In this document: piece by piece, positions 37,001-49,000 of the stretch
How the letters are laid out: each line of letters begins with the position of its first letter
How positions within the stretch are numbered: the first letter of the stretch is position 1
Source: Symsagittifera roscoffensis
Taxonomy: Eukaryota; Xenacoelomorpha; Acoela; Convolutidae
Length of the DNA: 64,000 bases
Direction of reading: 5' to 3'
Assembly (NCBI RefSeq): GCF_963678635.1
Contig: NC_087070.1
Span: 52,800,750-52,864,749 of the forward strand
The notes under the pieces: generated by a model
The model's database searches: none
What the model saw: only the letters and a program-made list of their open reading frames with translations
What the model was told of the DNA's origin: nothing
Translations under genes and position numbers: made by a program

Positions 37001-40000
37001 ATGTGCAAAGTTTGAACGTCATTCTGCAAAATCTGATCAAAAAGTCTACAAAGTCTGAAATAAATCCGCAAAGTCTGAACATAAATCGTGCAATGTCTGA
37101 ACATAAGTCTGCAAAGTCTAATATACGTCTGCAAAGTCTGAACATACGTCTGCAAAGTCAAAAAATACGTCTGCAAAGTGTGAACATACGTCTGCAAAAA
37201 CTGAATATAAGTCTATTCTTTTTCAAAAATGTATGAAAAGTGTATGACAAGCATTTTCTCCTTACACTTGATGTAATGAATTGTATGATAAGCATTTTCC
37301 GAGTTTGGAGATTAACCCGGGTGATTATTTGGCTGGTTTATATATCACCCGAGCAAGCACATGTGCCGCTCGTTAAGGATATTGCAGAAACAAAGCTAGC
37401 TCCAAACTACCTTTATGGCAATCCATATCAAAAAACATATCCTGGTAGCTTTCATTAGTTAATGAAGTTCCCCGATTTTCTGCAAAGTCTGAAAATACGT
37501 CAGCAAAGTCTGAACATACGACCTCAAAATCTGAACATACGTCTGCAATGTATGAACATACGTCTGCAAAAACTGAAATTAAGTCTGCAAAGTCTTATAT
37601 ACGTCTGCAAAGTGTGAACATACGTCTGCAAAATCTAAAAATACGTCTGCAAAGTGTAAACATACATCTGCAAAAATTGAAAAATAGTCTGCAAAATCTG
37701 ATCTTAAAGCCTGCAAAGTAAGCCTGCAATGACTGAACATGTGCAAAGTTTGAGCGTCATTCTGCAAAGTCTGATAAAAAAGTCTAGAATATCTGAAATA
37801 AATCCGCAAAGTCTGAACATAAATTGTGCAATGTCTGAACATAAGTCTGCATAGTCTAATATACGTCTGCAAAGTCTGAACATACGTCTGCAAAGTCAAA
37901 AAATACGTCTGCAAAGTCTGAACATACGTCTGCAAAAACTGAACATAAGTCTGCAAAGTCTTATAAGCGTCAGCAAAGTATGAACATACGTCTGCAAAAT
38001 CTAAAAATACGTCTGCAAAATGAGGACATACGTGTGCAAAAACTGAGTATAAGTCTGCAAAATCTGAACATAAGTTATCAAAGTCTGAACATAAAGCTTG
38101 CATAGTAAATCTGCAACGACTGAACATAAGTTTGCAAAATCTGAACCTCATTCTGCAAATTCTGATCATAAAATCTACAAAGTCTGAAAATACGTCTGCA
38201 AAGTATGAACATACGTCTGCAAAAACTGAACATAAGTCTGCAAAGTCTTATATACGTCTGCAAAGTATGAAAATACCTCTGCAAAATCTAAAAATACGTG
38301 TGCAAAGTGTGAACATACGTCTGCAAAAACTGAAAATAAGTCTGCGAAATCTGATCATAAAGCCTACAAAGTAAGCCTGCAATGACTGAACATGTGCAAA
38401 GTTTGAACGCCATTCTGCAAAGTCTGATCAAAAAGTCTACAAAGTCTGAAATAAATCCGCAAAGTCTGAACATAAAGTGTGCAATGTCTGAACATAAGTC
38501 TGCAAAGTCTAATATACGTCTGCAAAGTCTGAACATACGTCTGCAAAGTCAAAAAATACGTCTGCAAATTGTGAACATACGTCTGCCAAAATTGAATATA
38601 AGTCTATTGTTTTTCAAAAAGGTATGAAAATTGTATGACAAGCATTTTCTCCTTACACTTGATGTAATAAATTGTATGATAAGCATTTTCCGAGTTTGGA
38701 GATTAACCCGGGTGATTATTTGGCTGGTTTATATATCACCCGAGCAAGCACATGTGCCGCTCGTTAAGGATATTGCAGAAACAAAGCTAGCTCCAAACTA
38801 CTTTATGGCAATCCATATCAAAAAACATATCCTGGTAGCTTTCATTAGTTAATGAAGTACCCCGATTTTCTGCAAAGTCTGAAAATACGTCTGCAAAGTC
38901 TGAACATACGACCTCAAAATCTGAACATACGTCTGCAATGTATAAACATACGTCTGCAAAAACTGAACATAAGTCTGCAAAGTCTTATATACGTCTGCAA
39001 AGTGTGAACATACGTCTGCAAAATCTAAAAAATACGTCTGCAAAGTGTGAACATACATCTGCAAAAATTGAAAATTAGTCTGCAAAATCTGATCTTAAAG
39101 CCTGCAAAGTAAGCCTGCAATGACTGAACATGTGCAAAGTTTGAGCGTCATTCTGCAAAGTCTGATAAAAAAATCTAAAATGTCTGAAATAAATCCGCAA
39201 AGTCTGAACATAAAGTGTGCAATGTCTGAACATAAGTCTGCAAAGTCTAATATACGTCTGCAAAGTCTGAACATACGTCTGCAAAGTGTGAATATACGTC
39301 TGCAAAAACTGAATATGAGTCTGCAAATTCTGAACATAAGTTATCAAAGTCGGAACATACGTCTGCAAAGTCTGTACATACGTCGTCTGCAAACTCTAAA
39401 AATACGTCTGCAAAGTGTGAACATACGTCTGCAAAAACTGAGTATAATTTTGCAAACCTGAATATAAAGCCTGCAAAGTAAATCTGCAAATACCAAACAT
39501 AAGTTTGCAAAGTCTGAACCTCATTCTGCGAATCCTGATCATCAAGTTTGCAAAGTCTTAAATAAATCAGCAAAGTCTGAACATAAAGTCTGCAAAGTCT
39601 GAAAATACGTCTATAAAGTCTGAACATACGACTGCAAAGTCTGAACATACGTCTGCAAAGTATGAACATACGTCTGCAAAAACTGAACATAAGTCTGCAA
39701 AGTCTAACATACGTCTGCAAAGTCTGTACATACGTCGTCTGCAAACTCTAAAAATACGTCTGCAAAGTGTGAACATACGTCTGCAAAAACTGAGTATAAG
39801 TTTGCAAAATCTGAACATGAGTTATCAAAGTCTGAACATAAAGCCTGCAAGGTAAGTCTGCAAAAACTGAACATAAGTGTGCAAAGTCTGAACCTAAATT
39901 TGCAAAGTCTGATCATAAAGTCTACAAAGTCTGAAATAAATTAGCAAAGTCCGAGCATAAAGTCTGCAAAGTCTGAACATAAGTCTGTAAAGCCTAAATG

Positions 40001-43000
40001 TGATACTAAAAAATCTGCATTTCAAACTACAAAGTTTGAACATAAATCTCCAAAGCCCGAACATGCATCTGTCAAGTTTGAACATACAACTGCGCAAGAG
40101 CACAGGGATGAACCCAAAGACGCTACCCTCAGGAGCAAAAACACTATACGGGTGTATTCCTATCATGGAGGGACCGAATGATGGAAAACCATAAGCCAAC
40201 CAGAATCGTTAAACGTTCCAATTAGCTGAATATTTTTTGCAAAAAACCTAAGTCAATATTAACAGAAATTGAATCATAGCAGCTTAGCAAAATTTTGCAG
40301 TGAAATTTGTGCAGATATTTTTTTGTATATAAAAATTCATTTTAATTTTTTTGAATATTTGAAAATGCATGTATCTCCGTGTTTTCAAAATAGTCAACAT
40401 CCTTTTAATGGCCTGAATTTTTGCTATTCTCAAAATTTTCGCAATTTTTTTGACATTTGTGAATACTCAATTCTGATTGGCTGGAAATAACTGAAAGAAA
40501 ATTTCCGATAATCGGCCCCTCCAGCATGCGGGCGCCACGCAAAACAAGCTTTTTGTTCTTTTTTTTTCGTGGCCTGTGAAGTTATCAGATCACGTATTGT
40601 CAGATCACCTGAAAAAACCAAAAAATGTTTGATATCTTTGACTATTCCCCCTTCTTTTGCGAGAGGGGGAGATTCGTTAATAGGTACAGAGTTTCAATAT
40701 GTTTAACCAATGCATTATTTTTTTGGATGACTGGCATTTCTGTACTAGCTACCCTAGGGGAGGGAAATAGGTAAAGTGATCCGTGAGTTTAAAAGATGCA
40801 TCATCGAATCTTTTTTTTTTGCTTTTCCTTTTCAACCTGAGTTTTTTCAACCCGACTGAAATAGTTTTTATAGCTCTCCCAGACTACAAAAGTATATTAT
40901 TACCACATCAAGCATTCGACCCTTAATTACCCAAAGAATTGCCGCCCAAAGCCTTGAAAAAAAATGTTTTTGGCTTGCTTTTTTCTTCAAAAGTTCACTT
41001 GCGGCTCACATTTAAAAAAAAATCAGTTTAATCGACCTAAAAGGTCATTCATTTAAAAGGTCCAACCTATATCTTGAGAATTGCTAGAGCCGATTCTGTT
41101 TCTTAAGCTCGCTTAAAGTGCAGCTGAGCGTGCAGGGGCGGATTGAGTGGTGGGGGCAGGGGTTGGTACTTATTAAGAAATCCATTTATGGCCAACCGAC
41201 CGTAAAAGTTTCCTAAAGGCGCCTTTGGCGCCATTATATACTAATTTTTAGGCAGCTGAATTTTCCGAAAAGTGCCCAAAAATGGCATTTTGACCTGAGG
41301 TTTCTTTATAAATTTGCATGCGGCGCAGAAAATTTTGTCGCCAAATAGGCCTATATAATGTCCTGGGAATGCTGGAGAGCTTTGGTTGACCTAAAAAAAT
41401 TTGAAATTTGCTCTCTCTCCTCGAAAAAATTCTAGATCCGCTCCTGTGCGTGTGTGTATGTTTAGGAGGGAGTTGTAATGGATAGTGGACGAAAAGGGAA
41501 AATGTTCGTTATATTTTAGCACCCAGGCCGCCAGTGGGAGTTGCCGCCCAACTGGACGATGATGGCCTCGGTGTGAAGGTCTCGTTCGGAACGGACCCCC
41601 GGAATCAGGCCCAGCTGAATAGTTTCATTGTTGAGGAGGTCAATGGCACTGCAATCACTCTCACTCCTGCTTTTCTAGGTTTGCCCATATTTATGCTTGA
41701 TATATTTATGCATAGATACAGTGCTGATTTAAATTAACCGGACAAAACGCGTTAAACTTGAAATTTAAAACGCGTTTTTCTCAAATTGGGTTGATTTTAG
41801 GAGAAAACTCATGAAGACAAAACTTGCTTAAAATTTTAGCAGAATTAATATGGTGTAACTTGTTTTGCAAAAATCGGGTCCAAAATTGTACCCCAAAAAT
41901 GGGTCATTTTGGTTTTTCTTAGTTAATCAAAAATTACGCCAAAAATACCCAGTCGATTACAGACATAATTATATCAAAGTAAGCCCCTTGCGTAGCTCAA
42001 CAAACTTTAAGAAGGGTATAATCTCCAAAAAATTGTATAAGTTAATTTATTTTTGTTTGATAGACAAAAAAGGTCATTTTTACTATATAAAATACCAACT
42101 TTTTATTTAAAAACAATTTTTAAACAATTTGCATTTTTTTTGGAGAAAATACCCTTCTTAAAGTTTGTTGAGCTACGCAAGGGGCTCACTTTGAAATAAT
42201 TATGTCTGTGATCGACTGGGTATTTTTGGCGTAATTTTTGATTAACTAAGAAAAGCCAAAATGACCCATTTTTGGGGTAAAATTTCGGACCCGAATTCCG
42301 CAAAACAAATTACACCATATTAATTCTGCTAAAATTCTAAGCAAGTTTTGTCTTCACAAGTTTTCACCTAAAATCATCCCAATTTGAGAAAAACGCGTTT
42401 TAAATTTCAAGTTTTACGCGTTTTGTCCGGTTAATTTAAATCAGCACTGTATACAGTGCTGATTTAAATTAACCGGACAAAACGCGTTAAACTTGAAATT
42501 TAACCCTGAAATTTAAACTTGACCCGTTTTTCTCAAATTGGGTTGAGTTTAGGTGAAAACTTATGAAGACAAAACTTGCCTAAAATTTAAGCAGAATTAA
42601 TATGGTGTAATTTGTTTTGCAAAATTCGGGCCCAAAATTTTACCCCAAAAATGGGTCATTTTGGCTTTTCTTAGTTAATCAAAAATTACGCCAAAAATAC
42701 CTGGTCGATCACAGACATAATTATATCAAAGGGAGCCTCTTACGTAGCCCAACAAACTTTAAAAAGGTATAATCTCCAAAATGTTGTATAAGTTAATTTA
42801 TTTTTGTTTGATAGACAAAAAAGGTCGTTTTTACTATATAAAATACCAACTTTTTATTTAAAAACAATTTTTAAACGATTTCCAAATTTTTTTTGGAGAA
42901 AATACCTTTCATAAAGTTTGTTGGGCTACGTAAGAGGCTCCCTTTGATATAATTATGTCTGTGATCGACTGGGTTTTTTCGGCGTAATTTTTGATTAACT

Positions 43001-46000
43001 AAGAAAAGCCAAAATGATCCATTTTTGGGGTAGAATTTTGGGCCCGAAATTTGCAAAACAAATTACACCATATTACTTCTGCTAAAATTTTAAGCAAGTT
43101 TTGTATTCATAAGTTTTCACCTAAACTCAACCCAATTTGAGAAAAACGGGTTTTAAATTTCAAGTTTAACGCGTTTTGTCCGGTTAATTTAAATCAGCAC
43201 TGTATAATTAGAATAAAAAAGCAAATATTTCGGACAGTCAGAAGTTGTCAAAAAGAGCAATATGATTGGTTCAATCTGTCCGAAATTTTGGCGAAAATAG
43301 CATGCACTTTTTCTAGGCTTCAGAAAATGCTCAGTTGCTAATTCTGTCTAAAAAAGTATGCAAAATCTTTCCGAAATTGGCTCTTTTTAAAGTCGAATTG
43401 AAACATATCTGAGCTGAGTCGAATAAATGTTGGAATTTTTTTCTGTCGGGAAACTCGAGACAGTCGAACTTACCTTTTTTCTATCAAGAAAATTGAAACA
43501 TATCTATGCGAGGTCGAATAAATATAATTATAAAATGTCGAGAATTTCAAGAAATTTGAAACAAAGCAAACTTTGGTTGATGAATTTGAGACATCTGAAC
43601 TTGGTCGAAGCGGACGAAAAATTTTTTTTTTAGGTAAAAAAACTCGAAGCTTAACAAAAATCGGTCGAGAATGTCAAAACGTAAATCGAGCAACTGCACT
43701 CGGGCTATAGAAGCATCATCAATTTTTCTTTTGCCCACAACTATTCAAGAAAATTAAAAGTTTGCCAGAAGATCAGGGCTTTTGCTCTCATAAAAACAAG
43801 TACGTCCCATTTCTGTATTTCAAAGAACAATTATTTTTTAATTATGTCCTCTACATTATTTAAAATTATAACAAAATAACAATAATAACAATTATAACAA
43901 AATAACATTTTGCTCTTTTTTAATTCCTTCTTAAAATTTTATTACCAAAAAAGACACTCAACGAATTTTCGAGATAATTTTTAAACTTGAATGAAATTAA
44001 GCAATTGTTAATTTTGTAAAAATCAATTTAAGACAAACTAATGTAAGCCTATTGCAATCCCTGTTCGGTCGATCGCGTTCCCTCGAAGCTAGACAAAGAA
44101 TGACAAAATTCAAACCACTTTTCTTGACCCAGAGCAAAATTTCTGGAAATTGTTGAAAGTTGCTCGAATCACGACTGAAAAATTTGCTTGGAAAAAAAGA
44201 AAAAACTAAAGCACCATTGAATATAAAAATTAGTCCCCATTTTCAATGGTTGCAACAAAAGAAAAACAACAACACATCCGAAAATTAAGATCTTTTCGGG
44301 TAGTTGGTACTTAAACTGAAACCAGCAGTGTTTATTGTGCACTGGATAGGAGCACAGTTTCGGAACTATAGTCCACTGGAATCTAGAGACAAGTCTTTAA
44401 GCTTGGTTCAAAATTTAAGGGGATTCCACTTACAATATTTCCGTGGATTTCGTGTTTCAGTAACATAAGTCCGCAACGAGCGAAAAAAGCCAGTTGTTTC
44501 AGAATCCGTAAACGTTAGCGGATTCCGTAAAGTGTAAGCGGATTTTGCAAATTTAAGCGGATTCCGCTTACATTTTGGGGTTCCCGCTCACAATTTGCGG
44601 ATTCCGCTTACAATTTGCGGTTCCCGCTCACAATTTGCGGATTCCGCTTACAATTTGCGGATTACCTTTAGAATTTGTGGATTCCGCTTGCAGTTGCGGT
44701 TTTTCCGACAGCGTACTTTTACTATACAATTATATTATAAATTGTTTGTGGATTCCGCAAATTTTGTTGCGGATTCCTCAAGTTTGCCTGTTTTTGGAGC
44801 GAGTATGAGCGATACAGTGCTTCAGCTATTTTTTCATGTAGTCCAAAACAGCAAAGAAGTTCAAAGAAAATAAGCAATGTGGCGGATTCCGCGACAAATC
44901 TGTTCATGGCCCCTGCGGAACCCGCTTACAATTCACAAAAAAAACAGTTTGGCCACCTAATGGAAACAGCATTCCATGAGAAAATTTTTAATTTTTTGTT
45001 TCATTAACTCTTTTTGCGTAATTGATGTGGTCGGAACCTTCGGCGCTAGTTGCTAAGTCAGTGTTTATTCTTGCTGCCAACTGCCTTTTTTGGCTTAGGT
45101 TGGGACTCGGCGGCTGTGAACGTGACTGGACTGGACCGATTCACCTGGTATCAATTCCGGGTGAGTCAGAGCTTCAACTGCACTGGCACAAATGAACAGT
45201 TGCTCAGTGATGGGACACTCTCAAATTCCATCCGTACAGGTAAAATTTACGTGTTCAATAGCTCAAAAACTCTCCCGTGTTGGGCTCCATTCGGGAAAAA
45301 TTCTTGTCGCATTATGTCATGGTACCTTGGGATAATATTGATAACATGATAAACATAACATGATATATCATCTATAACAAGCATTTTTCCATAAATGAAA
45401 ACTGTATATGCAATTTTCTTTTATGCAAAAATGCGTATCTTCTGTAGACTTTTGTTGTGTAATCTACACAACATACACGGACAAACACATCGCTTAACAC
45501 AAAAATAGCACAATACCATACTTGCATACGAGGTACACAGTTAGTCACAATCTCGCACAAATACATAAAGATATAAAATTTACCAGGGTTGACAAAAAAT
45601 CTAGCCATACAAATTCCGTAAACTTTTTGACCTATTCCATTCGGTCAATAAAAAATGTGTACTTATTAATCAAAAAATTTTCATCACTAGCCATTTGTCA
45701 TACTAGACAAACTCTTTGCTACATGAAAGTTTTCCTTTTTTTCAGCTCCCAACGTGCAACAAGTGATGTCGGCTGTAGTCAATCAAACTACTATAGAATT
45801 GACGTTCAACGTGTCCGATGTTTCACCTGCCCTCGAGTTCCGACTCATCAGAAACGGAGAGCTCTACCAGACGTTCGTCAATGCAAACATATCTTCCAAC
45901 ACTTTTCTCGACACGGAGATTGGATCAAGTACGATTAACTACAAAAGTCTACTCAAGTATCATTCAACTTAACTATCTATCATTACTATTGACGCCTCTT

Positions 46001-49000
46001 GTGGTACGGAACTTATGTTTCCTGTGGGAAAGGAGTTTTGCGAAAAAAATGACTTTTTTTCGATTTTTTGAAGTAAAGGTACGAAAACACTTTTTAAGCT
46101 GACTCAAGGTAGAATCTCGGAGGCTTCAAAAACGCCCAATTTGGGCAATTAAGTTCCGCATCCCGCGCCACATTTCATCAATCCATCAGTTGAATTGAAC
46201 AATTCAATTTAATCGCTTTTTTAGCGGAGTTGGGGACTAAACAAATTTTGACAAACTTAGTATTTTGAGAAACTTTATGGTTTGTCCAGTATTTATCAAA
46301 AACAAAAAACTTCCTGAGAACAAATTTTGAAAATTGTTCCTTTAATTAACCCTTCGATTTCCTGATTTTGCTAAGAATAAGCATTTTTCTAGTTTTGTCT
46401 TTAAAATTTACTAATTGGTCATTGCTGTTTGATTGCCTAGTAATCTATCCTAAGTTATAAGTCTTGCCTATGATCGTCAAGTTTTCTTGACAAAAGTTAT
46501 AGTAGAAACAATAGTTAGAAAAAGGTATGAATTAATGAGCTGGGTGAATATAAAGCACAGGGTTATTGAATTATATAAAAGAATTGAACAGCTTAAAGAA
46601 ATATATCTACGAGGGATGAGGTATTAACTCTTATTTTTACATTTATGTTTTGTCTGCTTATAAGGTTGACGATTGGCTAGGATTCTCGAATCAATTTTGA
46701 ACGGGTCCACTTTTTTTAGGTCGTCTAGACGAGTCTTGTCCAGTTGTCTTCATGCTCTGGGTTTTCCCGTTTGTGCTTAGTTCGATTACTGTTTCATCGA
46801 AGTTAGATAAAAATTAATTTCTGTTTTATTGTGAAAAAAAAGACTAATTTTTATAAGTTTTTAAAACTAAAAAAAAAATTATTTATTTAAAAAATGAAGT
46901 TGTTAAAGAAGAGGACTTGGTGCTGACTGAGCAAATTGAAACACTGAAAACTTCAGGCCAGTCCTTTCACTTGCTCGTTTATTCTCCCTTCATCATAAGG
47001 GAGTTTTTAACTAAATTTTATTTGGTTTTTTCAAATCAAATAGCTTTAAATTATTAGTCCCCTTTGATTAAAACCGCAGCCTTCAGTTCGATCTTTTTGA
47101 AAATTCATAGTACACTCTCTGATGCATCATATTGATGGTGCATCTCTGCTTAACCAAAAGGAGATTTTCTGGGCAGCCGGCAAGTTTGCTAAATGTTTAT
47201 TTATCTTGATTTAAGTTATAGTTAAAAGGGACGTGTTAGTAATCGCCGCCCTTCTAAAATACTTAGCTTGAATAAATGAGAAAAATTGGACAACTATTTA
47301 AAGTGTAGTAGATTTTTAAAACCAAATTATATAGTCCTAGTAAGAGTAAATCAGTCAATATCTGATTTAGTGAAAAAAGGCTTTAAGTTAAATGGCACGC
47401 TCCAATTTAGAATTGGGTCGTTAAATAAACACTTTAGACAATGATCATTTTTCCGTGTAGTCTTTACATTACTACAAAACCAAAAGTTAATCAATTGAAC
47501 TCCATAAAGTCATTTTTTTAAAAATCAATAGTTAATGTAGTCAAAAGCGCTCAGCCGAAGCAATTTAGGGCCTCATTTGCAATCTAGTTGCTTCAACAAA
47601 AGAATATTATTTTAAATGTTAACTGGAAAAAATAATGTTACAAAGAACCTTTATAATTCAAAGACACCGCTCAGTATAATAATATAAAGCTGTTTTGTGC
47701 AATTACATTGTGGGTAGTTAAATACATTAGTTTACATACCACGCCAACAACTTAACTGCCTGGGAGAGCATCATTAACCTACAAGTTTGTTCCCAGATGC
47801 CTCAGAGCTGAAATTTTTTTAGGTACTTTCCGATACTGCTTTAGAAAAAAAATCAACAATGTTTGGTCCTATATTTTTTTTAGCTATACAGTGTTCATTC
47901 GAAGTGGATATCGACTAAAACCGGGAAAAAGAATATTTACTAAAAACAACTTGAAAAAATCTTGAGTATTACTTAACTTATAGAAAAAGTTTTTTAGAAG
48001 CTTTTCGTAAACCAAAATGTAGCATTCTAAAAAGCTATGATTGAATGTGTTCACTTGCTGCGTGGGTGAAGGTTTTATATTTCCGTGATAATTTGGATAA
48101 AAGTGTATGATATTGTTTAACATTTTTCTTGGTCTAACGATGTTTGATAGTTGTTGATCTTCTTGCTGTTTTGCGCAACACTAAAAATTTTCTCTCTTCC
48201 TTATCCGTAATGTGCTCTTTCAAAATTTGAATAGAGTTTTCCTAACTGAGAATGTTGGACACGGACACTGTGTTCACTTGTTCACACAAAAGAGGATCTC
48301 TAGCAAAAAACAACATTTTGTTAAATCTCCGATTTTAAATGGATTGATATTTGAGTGGTTTTAAACAAGCGTTTTACTTTTTGATCAGAAAAATCTATTT
48401 TGTCTTTTTGTGGATACGTGAGCCAAGATGCCATGCTTCATAATAGGTTGCTTGAAAATTTTGTAAGTTGTAACAAGATGCTTAGTCGAGAGAAGTTTTT
48501 GTACCCACATAAAAAAAACTCGCAAAACTTCGAGGCTTTCGTACCGAGAATATCAATGTGTTCATCAAAGCTCAGCTGTTCATCAATGTTTATTCCAAGA
48601 TATCTGAAGAAAAATTCTTTTGCTCTTTTGGGCGATCATTTAAAAAGCAATTTGGGGGTTCACTTTTTCTTTTTTTTGCTGTTTTTTAAAGCATCTTGAT
48701 GACATGACCTAATTGAGTGTCGTCAGCGCATAGTAAACAAATTGAGTTAGGGAAAACGGCTGATCATCCCTAAACATCACGTCTGTCTCAATCCTTCTCT
48801 CCCTTTTAAACATGGAAGAACTCCCCTTGCATCATCCCTCAACTGCCGTGGGCTCAGGGGGGATGGAGATTTAAACTTGGTTTCATTTTTTTTGTAATGC
48901 TCATAAAACTGAACGTGTTTGTGTTTCAGCCTCGTTTTTGACCCCTGCCACCAACTACACCTACAGACTGGATGTATATGACTCACAAAATGACATCACA

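Larger units (their letters stand above)
36215..40095 (+). repeat. 21-bp satellite with higher-order organisation
   Basis: Dozens of copies of a unit of 20-22 bases, beginning TCTGCAAAGTCTGAAC and ending ATACG or ATAAG. They are grouped into higher-order blocks of about 1.4 kb, separated by the spacer blocks at 37220-37475 and 38600-38870. Recurrent markers inside each block, such as ctgcaatgactgaacatgtg (about 36990, 37728, 38380, 39115), show that blocks were copied as wholes. It lies within the third intron of the FN3 gene. The unit is divisible by three, so both strands contain spurious long open frames. Confidence 0.95.

Noticed and set aside
37579-38169. A 196-codon minus-strand open frame, and many others, in the 21-bp satellite
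   Set aside because: They follow from a repeat unit divisible by three without a stop. Units of 20 and 22 bases change the frame repeatedly, and no non-repeat coding sequence is attached.
36215-40095. Possible CRISPR-like array (regular short repeats)
   Set aside because: There are no unique spacers between the 21-bp units; it is a plain satellite in an animal-like genome.
43427-43633. Small open frame in FN3 intron 4
   Set aside because: Low-complexity, no motif, no conservation evidence.
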